Source: Begonia masoniana (Eukaryota > Streptophyta > Magnoliopsida > Cucurbitales > Begoniaceae). From it: a DNA stretch of 64,000 nucleotides. Below, in pieces: positions 25,201 through 38,934 of the stretch (the first letter of the stretch is position 1; the number at the start of each line of letters is the position of its first letter). The stretch spans positions 21,291,228 to 21,355,227 of the forward strand of contig CM039502.1 in assembly GCA_022432975.1 (NCBI GenBank), read 5' to 3'. The notes beneath the pieces are model-generated. The model was not told the origin of the DNA. It did not search any database and saw only the letters and a list, made by a program, of their open reading frames with translations. Position numbers and translations under genes: made by a program.

Positions 25201-28200
25201 GAAGGAGGCTCCACTCGAATAGTAAACAAGGGTAAATCAGGTATTATACCTACAGTGGAAGGTGTGCATAGGGTAGGAGAGGAAATATAGTAAGAGGAAG
25301 GAAGAGATAGTTGTGATGATTATAGTAACATTGCATTGTCAGCTAGTTGTTTCTTAGTTTGTAGCTAGTTTATTTCCATTAATAACTCTGGTTTATAGAA
25401 GTAATTCCTAGTATTTCTTCTTGTGTCTGTCAATTATTGGCTCATCATGAACAATGAGCCGAAGAAATAGACATTGCTTTATACGTGTTGCTTAGATCAT
25501 TTTCTTGAATTCTGATGCACTATGATGTTAATGATGAGACCCTCATGTTCCTTTGTCACATAGTCTATTTTTTAGTAGTTATTTCATTTAGTGATGGGGC
25601 CATCTCATTTTCATAACAACGATACCTGATCATATGGTCTTTTGAGTTGGTATTCTGTTCCATGATTGAAGTTCAAAATTTTATTATTTCAATTTAATGG
25701 TTTCACTTTTTCATTTTCTTGGGCCAATATGCATTCTGCAGTTTTGATGAGCTTTTTGAAGAGGTTGTCTATCCAAAAGGAGATTCAGATGCTGTTACCA
25801 TATGCAAGCGAGATGTTGATCTATTACAGCCAGAGACATTTGTAAATGATACAATAATTGACTTTTACATCAAGTGCGTGAGTTTACATTGCTTGATAAT
25901 ACTGTTCTTTCATCAATAATATCTAGTAGTCTCTGTCTATGTTTAAATTTATGTGATTTTCTAATCATGCTGGATACAGTTTGCCTTTTTATTTGGGTCT
26001 TTCGAACATTTTATGTGGATGTTGTTTTGCTATTTTGAGAGTGGACGAACGTCATTTGTGCTCTTGATATTTGTTTATTTCTGGTTTTGTAACTGTAAAT
26101 TTAGATTTACGTCTAAATCTTAATCTGTTTGCCCTTTAGTTTTCGGTTCCAAATTAAGTGTTACCTTTCTAAAATCTGAAGTGGTTATCAGGTATTTGAA
26201 GAATCAGATTGATGACGTGGAAAGAAATAGATTTCATTTTTTCAATAGTTTCTTCTTTCGAAAGATGGCAGACCTAGATAAAGATCCATCCAGTGCTTCT
26301 GATGGCAGAGCTGCTTTTTTACGTGTTCAAAAATGGACTAGAAAAGTGGATTTTTTTAACAAGGATTTTGTCTTCATTCCCATAAACTTCAAGTAAGTTT
26401 ATTTTTTCTTCATTTGGTGCAGGTAGGTCGTTGCAGGATTGCTTTATGCATTATGTTTATGCAATGCTAGTTACTAAACTCTTACCTTTTATGCATGATG
26501 TGACAGTCTTCATTGGAGTTTAATCATCATATGTCATCCTGGTGACATCAATAAACACAATGGTAAAATCTGGTTGATTGTCAGACTTAGTTATTTATGT
26601 TTTAATCTATTATTCATAAATCAATCATTATAATTGTCATATAACAGACGGAGACTTGAAGAATTCTCTTAGAGTGCCTTGTATATTGCATATGGATTCC
26701 ATTAAAGGAAGTCATGGGGGTCTTAAAAATCTTATTCAAAGGTACCCTCGGTTTATGTGGACTTTTGTTCCTGTTATATCTGGAAACATGCTTGTGCCAA
26801 CTTTTTGGAATATACATCCTGCAAATTGTTAAGTATCTCTTTGAAACCTGGAAATTTCAGTTATTTGTGGGAAGAGTGGAAAGAGAGGCAAAAGAAGACA
26901 GAGCAAGATATTTCATCCAAATTTTCAAGCCTTCGGTTTCTCCCTCTTGAGGTCTTTATTTCTTCTCTAACAATCTGGTCCATGATTATACCACTTCTAG
27001 TTCGTATGAGATCCTTTAATTTGGTTTCGAATGTCCAAGTATCTGGATCTTTTCTTGTTTATTTATGCTATCATATGTATGACTGAGGAGTAAATTTTGA
27101 TACTATCTCATTTTTGGATTGTTGAGTTTATTGTATAATTATTTGTTAAGACTGCATGACAGTGGTTGTCACCTCTTTCCCTTCCTTCCAACTCTTTGAA
27201 TTTTTTTTGCAGTTGCTATATCTTGTGAGGTCTTACAATTCTTCTGTTTTCTGTAACAGCTTCCGCAGCAGGAAAATTTATTTGATTGCGGCTTGTTTTT
27301 ACTACACTATCTAGAGCTCTTTCTCAAAGAGGCTCCTGTTAATTTCAATCCTTTCAAAATTTCCAAGTTCTCCAAGTTTGTAAGTAGACTGCCTAATAAA
27401 CTGCTTAAAGGCATGCTCTAACTGAATGGATTTTTTAATATTAACTGAAATTCATATTATGTTTGGATATGTTTCTCGTTTCTCTCTAATTTCTTTTTCT
27501 TGCACTTGCCCTTGTTCTTCCTGACTGTATAATCGTTGAAACTTGCCAAATTCTTTTTAACTACCTAAACTTTTTTATTTAAAAAAGAATTTCCATGTTT
27601 AACTGGGAAAAAATGTTTTTTTTTTTTTAAATTGTCTCTATTTAGTAGAGAATCTTCTTTTGAGAAAATATTCTTTTGAACAAACAGAACTTCAGTGATA
27701 CTACTTTTAGTATTCCTATCTTCTTTTATTCTCCTTGATTTTTTTTGGTTAATAATCAGTTTTTATCTATTTCTTCAGCTTAATGTGAATTGGTTTCTGC
27801 CTAGTGAAGCTTCTCTCAAACGTGCACTGATTCAAAAATTAATCTTCGAGTTACTTGAAAAGAGATCTCAAGAAACCCCTTCTTTAGCTGCTTGTGATAA
27901 CCAGAAGCCAAGACTCCCAAAAATTAATGAGAATAACAGTAGCCTAGATTATCTTTCAGAGAGATGCAATCCTGGTGAATGTGATGGGAATGTATCAAAC
28001 TCCCAAGCTGGTGAGGGGATTGAACTCACACTAATCTCAGCACCATCTAGAGACAACCAGCTCGTTGACAATTCAGTCCCAGTTGCCAGGGATTTGTTTA
28101 ATTCGGTGGCTTCTTCTGGATCACCACTTGAAAAGCATCGATCATTGTCACAGTCTTTGTCATACTTCCATTTTGGTGGGGCTTTGTCCAGAATACAGGT

Positions 28201-29121
28201 ATCGATTTCTCCCAATATCAAACTAGAACTCAATTGGTGTTTCGAAGGATAGAATAAAACATTGAAAGTAGTCAGATTGGTCACTGTATTCAGTTATCAC
28301 AGGATGGAAATTGCTATATCACTCTTTGCCTGTTTGTTTTGGATGACTTCAAAAGGCTCTAGTATTTTGTTTCTGACTGGGTTTTCTAAAGTATCGCGGG
28401 GAAGAGGGAAGAGAGAATGTTGTTTTGAAGCATTTGCAAGTTTACTTTTTCTGCCTTAATCATGGCATGAGACATAAATTCAATCATTTGAGACTTTTGT
28501 AATAATCATTTTTTTTTTTGTAGAACCATGGCTATGTTGCACTAGTGGGATTCCTTTTGACTTATTTTCTTATTTCAATACTAGGAAGATGGCGAAGAAG
28601 AGTGTGGAGAGCATTTTGGGTATTTACCTTCGGAGATCGGAATAGAAACTCAAGGTTGTGATTTTCCATATTCATCGCATGGTTTTGATGCTGATGCATC
28701 TTATGACTTGGGAATTTCCATGCCAGACGAGCAAAAGGATGTTGACTCATCATCTCCTGAAACATCGGCATGTACTTCCAGTTCCAGTTCGAGTGACTCA
28801 GAGGATGTTGGGATTGTTGAAAATAGTCCAAGCTTAAATATTCCAAGCCCAAGTCAGAAAGTATGGATCTCTCCATCAATGAAAGATATAATTGATAGTC
28901 CTCCAGACACCGACAAGTTTCACGATGCTGTTGAAACTCACCCTTCCTCGTGTGAAGAAAATCCCGACATCTCACCGAATGAGGACATCAAAATTGTAAT
29001 GCAAAATAAAGAGCTAGAATCCTATGTGGTTGCACAATCAGATGAACTAGAAGAACATCCTGCGAAGAGGCTGAGATTGACATGTTCTCTTGAAGGGGTA
29101 GAAGGTAATAGTCTCGTGTGA
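19295..29121 (+). CDS. ULP2-like: ULP2/SPF-type SUMO protease (peptidase C48)
   Basis: Cysteine protease predicted to remove SUMO from proteins or trim SUMO chains; Arabidopsis relatives are ULP2A/ULP2B (SPF2/SPF1). Exons: 19295-19445, 20371-20663, 20787-20877, 20989-21038, 22854-23051, 23131-23206, 23864-23972, 24614-24670, 25742-25873, 26192-26392, 26507-26562, 26648-26741, 26861-26951, 27260-27379, 27779-28198, 28585-29121. All join in phase to 891 codons plus stop. The C48 domain starts near residue 343 (FDELFEEVVYPKG) and includes LLQPETFVNDTIIDFYI. Catalytic residues are His455 (LHWSLII), Asp488 (HMDSIKG), Gln537 and Cys543 (PQQENLFDCG), so the protease looks active. The N-terminus (EVFDFQEEDELPEF) is typical of ULP2. 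The C-terminal about 300 residues are acidic, Ser-rich and poorly conserved. An alternative is a splice variant of the last exons. Confidence 0.93.
21234..21632 (+). repeat. Segment duplicated either side of the LTR fragment
   Basis: The end of this stretch (ctaacactgaacattttacc ... ttagcaaagttagcccatca) recurs at about 22,611-22,672, and its beginning (gatgcatattaattc...) resembles 22,557-22,590. The LTR fragment lies between the two. It is probably an older intronic repeat partly duplicated. Confidence 0.6.
21633..22556 (+). mobile_element. TRIM-like or truncated LTR retrotransposon in ULP2 intron 4
   Basis: A 257-bp LTR-like sequence (21633-21889) starts TGTTAGG and ends ATTCATCA. One base later comes TGGTATCAGAG (21891-21901), the usual primer binding site complementary to initiator Met-tRNA. 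About 650 bases of internal sequence follow with no recognisable gag or pol. No 3' LTR is seen. It is on the sense strand of the host gene, between exons 4 (ends 21038) and 5 (starts 22854). Confidence 0.65.
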
Positions 29122-29992
29122 TGAATGATTCATTACTGGTTTATGATTTTAGAGATCTCTTTCTTCTTCTTCATCATCCATATCTGTAGAAATGAAAATA
29201 TACAATTAGATCTTGATTTGCCATGCTGTGAATAACGTTTCGGCTTATCTATTAACAGGAAGGATCCTTCCCCATTGAAGTTTATTTTGGTCGAAAATTG
29301 GTTTGAATTTAATTTATTTTTATTCATGCAACATTTTTTTTATCAAGTCTCTAAGAGTAGTGTGGGTGTAATTATTAATACAGATTACATCATAGAAATA
29401 TTATATAAGTTTATATAGGGGAAATTTGTGATTAAATTAAAAATAATGGTACGTGTAATCTCTTAAAAAATTTGTTGCCGTGTCTGACAATTTCTACTTG
29501 ATGCACGCCAATGGAATCTTCCCATAAATCTATTGGAATTGATTATATATCAATGGAATATTATCATCTATACATAACGAATTAGTGCGGTAAAGAGTAC
29601 AATAACAAAGTAAATGTAGTATTACTCTTAATTTAATTGAACATCTATTGAGTTATTAAATTGTCACTTAGAAAGGTATAATATTTGTACATAGCCCTTT
29701 GTTTTGTTGACTTAAATATTACATATTATAATGTTTAAATATATTTCCTTTTGTAAGAAACGCATTCAATGAAAAAGATTACAAGTTCTTCAAGGGGAAG
29801 ACTCCGAACTGTGATCTGTTAGCGGCTCGTTGATGTGGAGATTGTTTCTATTGACCAATGCTTCCTTCTGTGAGGGGTAATATACGTTCCATTGTTTGCA
29901 AATGCAAGCTCTAAAATTCAGCTGCATTGCACGTTCACTGTACTTCAATGTGCATAGATTTTATGAAAGCCGTCGGTCTAGTCCCAGTCAAT
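29122..29992. other. Region between convergent genes
   Basis: AT-rich sequence between the stop codons of the SUMO protease (+) and the MSL channel (-). It should hold both 3'UTRs. No further gene is seen. Confidence 0.6.
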
Positions 29993-31362
29993 TTAAGCAT
30001 TTTGGGTCGCACCAGGAACTGCTGGTACCTGAGCGTCTTTAGCTTCCGTGCTAATTTGGGAACGTGGAGTTTGATGGGCAGATATTTCTCTTGATTCAAA
30101 CATTGAAGGAGTTTCTTCCTCGATTGGAAGTGTTCTTTTCGACCCTTCCAAAGCAATACCTAGAAGTATGTTCTCTTCCAATGGAGGCAATGATATTGCA
30201 GTCGACACAGTACCCTTTTCGCCATCTTCCTTCATACGCACACTAATAGATGCCATTTCTTCACTGTCTGATGCCGGCAAAACAGCCCAGGACTTCTCCG
30301 ATGTCACTCCTTTAGGGGTAGTGTTGATGGACTTGATCACCATACTCTCATCCTCTTTTTCTCTCGCTCCGTTCTTCGCCACTGGCATTTCAGGAATTCT
30401 CTCTGAAGTATCAGGGCGTGGGTTCTGGGTCTGAGTCTCCGATGGCTTTTCTGCACTTCTATCGTCTTTTTCGGCTTCATGATTTGATGACGATCCAGCC
30501 TTGTCGGAGGCATTCATATCAGTTGTGGATGCTGCTTCTTGCTCGGCTTCTTTTTCTTCGTCTGAACTCGTGGATCGAGGGAAGGTCTTCACTTTGTCAT
30601 CACTGCTCATCTTACGTGACGGTTCAATGAGTAGGAGAGGACCATCATTAGCTGCCGTAGATTGCGAGATGATGGTATCAGCAAAAAAAGATACATCCAA
30701 GTCAGCCCCTCTGTAACTTTTTTGAACTGTGCGAATGGGAGTAGCAAGCCTGGCGCGGTGATGGCTGATGACTCGGAGAAGATCTAAGAGAATTGCTTCC
30801 TGTTTCACAATTAAATCATCAAAAGCCATTACTAGAAAGAACAACGACAAGGGCAATAAAAAGAGAATATTCCAAAAAATAAAGAAAACCCAGGATCTTA
30901 TGGGATTGCCAAGATATCACATTTACTTAAAAAAAAAAAATCTAATATGAACAAATTCGTTCTAAAGGTGCTCTCCCAATGAGAAGTAAGAAAATACAAC
31001 TTAAGAGCTTGCTATATATTTCCATTGGAAAAACACCATTGTAGTAGTAATATTTTTCAGTATGTTTTTTAAATTTATCAAGGCATTCAAGGGACAAATC
31101 ATCAAAGTCTGATGATCAAATGAAATTACTATTAGTTCTACGGTAAAGTTCAAGAGTTGTTATCACTTACATTTGTAATGTATTAGAAGCATCAAACGAT
31201 ATGGTTCAGTTAGCTATGATATTGTATGCATACCTTGACGCATAGGTACTCTTCAAAATGAGAGGTTTTCACAAAGCACGAAACTAGAACCTGCGAAAAG
31301 CCGAGATATTAATTTGTCAATCTAAACTTTGTATTCGTCCTCCAAACCATTATATACATTGA

Positions 31363-31407
<45 letters not shown>

Positions 31408-34400
31408 TGAAATATTATGCATTACCAGACATTTCATTCGATTCAGGTACAGTGATGTTTGCTAGTAATAACATGTAGACTCTAACTAGAAGCCACTCCG
31501 GGTATCTTATCAAGCAGTGATTATGATCTAAAGTAAAAATTTAAAGCTACTTGAGCAGACAGATGCCTATTCTCTGTAGATCATATCACTCATCAGCGAC
31601 CACTCACAAACCCAAAGTCAGATTTTTTTTTCCCGCATTGAGAGTATTGTTGAAAGAAAGTTAGGAAGACCAAGTTGTCATATTTCCAAGATTATGGAAT
31701 TGTGGCAGGAACTACCTATTCAGTCGTTAAAGTATTTTCTTGATAAATTACTATTAACAACATTTTATGTTATCACTGCACACTAGAAACGCTTTAATGT
31801 AATTGATACCAACTGTAAACAAAATTCACCTAAAGATTCTGAAGTTTGAAAATGAAAAACACAGATGGTCTTACCATAAGAGCTTGATTTTCAGGATCAA
31901 TATAATCCAGAAAAACTCTTCTGTGTAACCTTTGCTGCTCAATTTGAGGATTTTTCGCTAAAACTTTGCGCATGTCAGCTACAACATTCTGCAAAACAAA
32001 GTTTTCAAAATCATAGAAGATTCTGGGAATCTTCACAAAAAACAGGTGTTTCGAAATAAAATGATACAAACAGGACAATTCCGAAATGACAAGCCAGTTC
32101 AGCAAACGTCATCCTCACATTGATTTTATTGATGTCAAAGTGGCTGATGGCAAGATGGGACTTGATACGCCAATGAGTCTTCTGGCTAAGATTCCTCACA
32201 ACATTAACAGTGAACTTGTGATTTGGGATATGAACTGCTTCTCGATCATCGCCTCTGATAATTGTTGGAGACCACCAACCCACATGCTAGATGAACATAC
32301 GACGTCATAAAAACAGATATCTCAGTTCATATTCCCATATTTCATCGTGTGGAATAGATGCATTGAAGGATATATTTCAATACAATCTCATTTACTTTAT
32401 ATCCAACTATGTGTTCTTGTATTCATCACACTAATGCCTTAATAATAACGTTTGGAGGAAGGGAAAGACAAACCTCTACAGTGCCAGAAACTTCATAGCC
32501 GTCAATCTTTGTTTGAATCCACTCATTCAAAACAAATGGCCTCGTGGCATGAATCATTATGCTTGAAAGGAAATTTGTCAAAATCTGCACGTACAAAAAA
32601 GAAATGAACAATTTCCATCTAGTTAACAGGTAGCTGAAACAAAACTCAAGTAGTTGCAAAGCATTGTAGGCATATGAGCAAAAGTTAACAAAAGACAATC
32701 CAACAGCAACCCTGGTTGTGATAAGAAATTTGAAGTTTACCTCACGACCCGCAAGGGTGAGTAATACTGTACCAAGACCCCCAGCAGTCAGCCACTTTTG
32801 CGTAGAAAAACCAAGCAACTCCATGAACAGTGATAAAGCAGCAACCCATACTGCTGTATAAACAGTTTTCCCAGCAAAATCGAAACCCATCTACAACAAT
32901 AGATCAGAAACACTAGATTAAAATCAAAGTATGTGAAATAAATGGCATATTTTGTGGTAAGTCATTAAAAATTCCATTCTTTAGCATAAACACAGATCTA
33001 ACAGTTTTTCAAGATACAGTCATTGAATAAGTAACCTAATGTATAAGATTTACTGAGCAAAATATAGATGAAAATTTCCGGCTAAAACTTAACAGGTGAT
33101 TACAAAAATAAAAAATAAAGTTTAAAAAAGTTCAATGCTGATAAAAATTATCATACATTTCTTGCTTCACCAGAATCATTTGTTTCAATGAAGAACTTTT
33201 GTGCCTGTTGAATCAAGCTGCAAAAGAATTGTAGACATTGAGATAAAATAATGAAAATTATAATGTATGATTTGACGGGCGAATGTCACCAATATACAGT
33301 AAGCAAATAGTGGTATAAAAAGAAATAGTAAATCCCACAGATGGAGAGGGAAAGAGTACTCTGAAAAAAAAACTTATTGGGCATGGAGGTCACTAATTTA
33401 TACTTTTTAGCCGCAAACTTGATAGAGTATACATCTAACATGTTGTACAACTTTTCCAAAACAAAAAGAGGTAAACTTTTGAGATAAAAAATATTTATAA
33501 GTTCTTTGCGCAATAATATTTCCATGGTTCTATGAGCAGCAACAATTAGCAACTCCTAATTCTTCAAAGCGAAAGAAAATCCACTCAAAGGCATTCAACG
33601 TGAATATCCAAAAGCCAAATATTTATTAGAAACTGAGAGACAAGCAGGTCACCAATACCCACCTCGATAGACAATAGGCAAACGCAAGCATTGTTGACAA
33701 TGATTTCACAAAATAAAGAAGTCGCTGTTTAATAGCTTGGCTGACGTCTGAAGGTAGGACTAATGGCTCTAATGCCCTGAATCAAACACTCTTGAGGTTA
33801 GCACATAAATGATTAGTGATAAATGCTATCATCCCACTTGGGAAGTCAAAAGTAGTTTTGCAGAAAAAGAGGATTATCAACCCACCTACAGATTAATGTA
33901 GCACCAAACCAAAGCAGCAGCGGACGAATGTAATGAGTTGTAACATAGTAAACATTACTTTTATTCCAACTATCATCTGTTGTCTGCAAAAAAAAAAAAA
34001 AACACAGATTTGATCAATCAATAAAGAGATAAAGCAACAGGTTAGATGAAACGTGTTCCAGAATAATATTAGGGAAATACGTGGAGAAATAAATTCCTGC
34101 TCAAGCGGATGAGAGGCCGAACACCCCAAACAGCAAAAGCAATGAAACCAATTGCTGGAAACAATTTAATAATAAGGAGGCTCCCGCATAAAGCATCATA
34201 TGTTCTGAGAGGAACAAAAAAAATATTACTATGCCGTTAAAAAACAAACTAAAGAAACAGACAAAGACAAGCAGCACAAATAACAACAAAAAAGAAGAAA
34301 CTAAAGAGATCCAGCTAAAGTTAGTCATCGTCTCAAACTAAACTATTTCTTAAGCAGCTGGAATAATTTTGCAGAAGATAAAAGAGATCGTTCTAAAGCC

Positions 34401-35503
34401 ACAATACATGTAGAATTGAAACAAATCAGCTACTGTCATCATCGTTACATTATAGGTGAATAAAATGTCTATTGTCAACAAAGCGATATACATTAGATCA
34501 TGAGTCAGCTAACTAATTGTAATTGGCATGTATCACTACATTATTCACTGCACATACCAAGCATCAACATATACACATACAAAGACGTTTCAAAATCAAA
34601 TGCCCACCCAAAATCTAAACAGATAGTTAGAAGTAGGAAAAAGATGGTAAATCCAAATGAAGCAAAATATCAGTGGATTGTGTCCATAGTCAATATCATA
34701 TCACCAAAAAAACTTAACCAATTGCAATTATGAAATTTGTACAAATTATTATTCGATTAGATGGTTGTTGACAATTGACACGCATTTGCAACTCCTTTTC
34801 GTAATAACCACATAAATACCTAGAAAAAAAGAATAATTCAAACTATAATGCTAGAAAAAAATTGATTGGTAATTTTAACGGTATATTGATAGGACACCAT
34901 AAACTAGAAAAAGACAAATTAATTACCTAGTCAATATCAGGGTAGCAGATTTTAGAATAGAAGTCCCACTTCCTCCTCCCGGTACCATAAAAGATTGGCA
35001 AAAGAAAATTTTGCATTTGGAAGAGACAGGAACTACTGGGACAGGTACTCTTCTCAAAAGTTGAAGAGTCCATGGATTCTGCTTCTGAGGATTAAACAGA
35101 AAATTCTTCACATCACAGATCGTAAAATTTGACTAAACAGATATGAATCTCTAAAATGCATGAAGAAACAATCATCATATACTGAAAACCAGTAATCATA
35201 CAGTTCACAAACTTTTGCAAGCTACACTGACTACAGGAAAAATAAAAATCAAACAATGGATTGAATAACATACCAAACCATGAGATGTGAGTTCAATTGT
35301 AACAAGATGTATTCGAGTCTTTCTCGTTACTTTCTGTGGAGAAAAAGACATTTTAAACAAGAAAACAAATATCAGATTTATACATTTAAACACGAAAGGC
35401 TTCCAGACATCACACAAATACTTACATTATATGTGTTACAGCAACCACGGCCATTATGAAGTCTTAATTCACGGGATAATAGCATGGAACCAGCATTAGC
35501 CAT
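29993..35503 (-). CDS. MSL3-like: MSL2/MSL3-type mechanosensitive ion channel, plastid-targeted
   Basis: MscS-family channel; Arabidopsis MSL2 and MSL3 relieve osmotic stress in the plastid envelope. Exons (minus, 5' to 3'): 35426-35503, 35274-35333, 34927-35084, 34081-34204, 33886-33983, 33663-33776, 33157-33217, 32741-32890, 32474-32584, 32119-32286, 31875-31988, 31234-31290, 29993-30799. They join to 699 codons plus stop. Residues 1-85 are basic and Ser-rich, like a transit peptide. Hydrophobic segments lie near 108-130, 158-172, 197-211 and 233-258. The pore helix with [16 protein letters not shown] is at about 265-280. The MscS beta domain follows ([28 protein letters not shown]). The last 269 residues are a hydrophilic tail beginning [14 protein letters not shown] and containing [14 protein letters not shown]. 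Exon 2's donor was chosen as gtatgt because the next exon only stays open in that phase. Confidence 0.93.
31368..31405. repeat. (GA)n microsatellite in MSL intron
   Basis: About 19 uninterrupted GA units within the intron between coding exons 11 and 12 of the channel gene. Confidence 0.9.
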
Positions 35504-36200
35504 AGTTGAATATGTCAGAAAACGTCAGTGACTAGAATGATAAAAAGATGAAAACACAGTCCTTTGAAGTCAATGATGAAAAGATCCAAGTGATATGCTA
35601 ACTGATTAAAACTTCAGCAATCAAGCTTTAGAATGTTAACTGTCTTTGGTTCCTGCCAATTCACAGAAATAAACTTCAGAATAGAATATGGCCATCAAAC
35701 AGTTTAGACTACTAACCAGATTAACATATTGAGAACAAAACAATGATGAACGCCGCGGTCTCAAATTCATTCTATTTCAAGGTTCCAATGCACCGCGGAA
35801 GATGGTTTCAAGTTCAAATTAAAACCTTATTTCCATTTCCAATTACCTACACAGCTACAATAACAAACCAAATTTTCATAGTCGCATAGCTTTGTTCCTC
35901 ATTTCGTCATAGCAATGCACACAAAAACACCATTATTCAATCTCTGACGCTTAGTAACAAATCCGAGCTGAGCTCACCTAGATTTACTAAGCCAAGAAAA
36001 AACCACATCATCCAAGCATAAACAACAATTTTCCCAGACAACAAACAGAAAATGTGGCGAAGCATTCGAAAAACATAAACAAAACAGGAAGGAACCATTA
36101 CCGAACGGAGCGAAGCAGGTTTCTTCTGTCAAACTCCCGATGCGTTCATTTCCTTGAATGGAAGCCGCCTCTTTTCTTCTTTTCTAGAACGGCGGGCTTC
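35504..36200 (-). other. MSL 5'UTR with probable leader intron
   Basis: On the minus strand a leader exon ends ..ccgttcg|gtaatgg (donor at 36,101/36,100), and an acceptor ttctag lies at 35,532, 28 bases before the ATG. The leader intron would be about 570 bases. This is inferred from splice signals only. Confidence 0.5.
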
Positions 36201-38700
36201 GCTACAATGCGCACCGAGTGACAGCCACCCGAGAACACGTAGTCAAATCAAATTGCAGAATGTTAGATAAACGTATACCCGCCACGCGAAATTGCAAATT
36301 ACATTTCCTTTGATTCTTTCCCTTTCCTTTTTCTGGTCAAAGGTCCCAAGTCTTATCGTGCGCACTATGCTTTGTGTTATGGTTTCCTCTTCACGTCCCT
36401 GACACGGCGGTTCTCGTTGTTGAGCACCAGATATTTAAAATAGTACTAATACATTTTCACGTTTAGAACGTGCCCAAATAATTCAATTCTTGTAATTATA
36501 ATTTATTATTTTAAATATTTATATTATATTATATTAAAATAATTCTGCTAATGAATAAATGACACAGTAATCGCTGCTAAAATGAAACAAAGTATCGTTA
36601 GATATATACTTCAATCTTAAACGACATATATATTTTCATACTGTGTTGCGTATGTCACGATGGAATTTAAATGCCGAGTTTTTGGTCATCGCGTAGTTTC
36701 ATAAAATCAAAGACATTTATATAAATCAACTTGAAAATAGTATTACTAACACCGACGGCTAAAAATTTCTCATCAGGTTAACTACCCATGAATAAATTCG
36801 TTACTTCGTAACACAATTGACTCACAGTTGGTGACAATTGTTGAATCAGTTTTCAACGTACAATTATCATGTTTTTGTGTGTTCATTGAACTTTCAATTT
36901 GGCCGGCTAACGTGAATAAATATTAATTTTATAAACTTAACATGGTGTCGTTGGATATTCTGTGTAATTTTTTATTTTATTTTTTTAGTAAAATACATAT
37001 TATCTCTTAAATTGACTAGTGTTCTTAAAAAAGAAAATGACAATTTAGTCAAGCGATCTAATTTGTTGGACGATTTTATAGATAAATCACTTGTGATACA
37101 ACGATTTTTGTGATTTTCATGAAAAAATAAATTAAAAAACTCAACATTGTCAAAATCACAAAACCCATTTTGTCAGAAGTCGTTTTTTTATGGAAATCGT
37201 TAGGGAACTTCATAAATTTATGATGAGGGTTATATGCCATAAAAAAAAAAAAAAAAAAACGCCCGAGGACATGCGTATTTTGCTCCTAAGTTCAGGGACT
37301 GATACACTGTATACAATAACGTGAAGATTTGTCGCGTGCGGGAATTCATTTGGAATCTAAAGTTGGATTTTCTTTGCCGAGAGTCTGTAACAAATCACTA
37401 TCACTGTCAACACTATTTGCTACTCAATTACAAATGAATATGTTTGTCTTGTATGCTTATGACATTTTCAACTCATATTATAAAATATCACTATGTCACG
37501 TTTAATAATTATTTTTAAAAATTCAAGGATTCAAATCATAAATTGCACGATTACAATTTGTGGTGAGTTTTACGGCGCAACGATTAGGTCAAAATTATGT
37601 AATTATTTTCAGATTATAGATATTAGAGGCTAAAATAACTCGAATATTTTGTAAACAATAAACATGTGACTGTCTGTCTTCTCACTCATGAGTTTTAATT
37701 TTACTCAATTGATCTCTACAAATCCACTCTTCCCGTCTTTGATCTTTGAATAGATAGATAAACATATAATATTCTTAATTGATGTTTTTTGGATACTCTT
37801 AGCCACAGCGGTTGCTCAATTATACGATTTTTTTTTTTTTTTTTTTTGGGACAAATTATAGTTAGAAAAATTCTGCGATGTCTTGAGCATTTGAACTCTT
37901 AAACATTTTGGAACTAACCCATTAAGCATTGAGTCGTAAACATCTAATCATCGTATTCTAGTGTTCTTATCAACTTATTCGTTGTCATTCACTATTATCA
38001 TATTTCAAATTTATTTTTAATTGACAATGAAAACATTTTTGCTAATAATTTGAACTTTTGTTACACATGGCGATAGCGTTATGCTAGTCATCCCTTTCAC
38101 ATCCAAAAATGATATATATATACACGTGCATATATATTGGTTCCGTTTGATTATTTTTAGATCCAAACAAAATCAAAATAGTATGTATATTGCAAGATTT
38201 GGGCTTGAGACTACGTGAATTTCCTATCGAGATTAGTTCAAAACATGTTTATACTAAGTAGGGAGAATAATCTTATTATAAATAATTCATTTTCCACTTT
38301 GAGATTGTGCACCTCCTGATATGAACTGAACCTTAATAATCAACAGAATATTAAGTCGTTATTATTTTTACAGGGTGAACTGCCACACTATCTCCCTACG
38401 TCTGTATGTGTATCTCTCCATGTTAGGATGATTCAATATACAAATAAATTAAATTGTTCATATTGTTATGTTTTTTTAATAATAATTTTACGAAAACACC
38501 ACAATTATTCTATGCCTGAAAATTGGACTTCCAACTATAAATAAGACCCGTAAATCGGAGTGTGCTTAGATTAATAGGCTGGGTTTGGTCCCGGCCCGTT
38601 TTGCGTGTAGGTGTGTATTCATGTTATATTATCACATCACGCTTCCAACGGGCAGGACTAATCTGATGTGGCGAAAATTGAATTTGAGACTTTTTCCCTC
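36201..38700. other. 2.5-kb AT-rich intergenic region between divergent genes
   Basis: No gene, RNA gene or clear mobile element is recognised. There are A/T tracts near 37,241 (A20) and 37,830 (T18). The ends should hold the divergent promoters of the MSL channel and the kinesin-tail gene. Confidence 0.6.
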
Positions 38701-38749
38701 GCTTCTCCGAGCATCCTAGGCGAGGAACTGGAGGCTTTGTGAAGCGAAA

Positions 38750-38758
38750 ATGGAGTAA
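38750..38758 (+). promoter_or_regulatory. Minimal upstream ORF (ATG-GAG-TAA)
   Basis: A two-codon upstream ORF in the predicted 5' leader of the kinesin-tail gene. The leader exon ends ggccag|gtgagc at 38,839, and its intron ends gcttag at 38,933, one base before the main ATG. Very short uORFs can lower translation of the main ORF. This effect is inferred, not seen. Confidence 0.4.
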
Positions 38759-38934
38759 CAGGGGGTAGCAAATCATAGATCCACGAGCATTTAGGCATTG
38801 ATCTCTAAGGAAGAGCTTTTGATTTAATTTATCGGCCAGGTGAGCGACTGTTAGGACTGTTTTTTTTTTGTTTGTTTTGATGATTTGTGAAGGTGTATGT
38901 ATTGATTCAAGAAACTACGTGGAATTTGCTTAGG

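Noticed and set aside
30064..30716. Plus-strand frames of 60-88 codons opposite the last MSL exon
   Set aside because: They are antisense to a clearly coding exon and have no domain.
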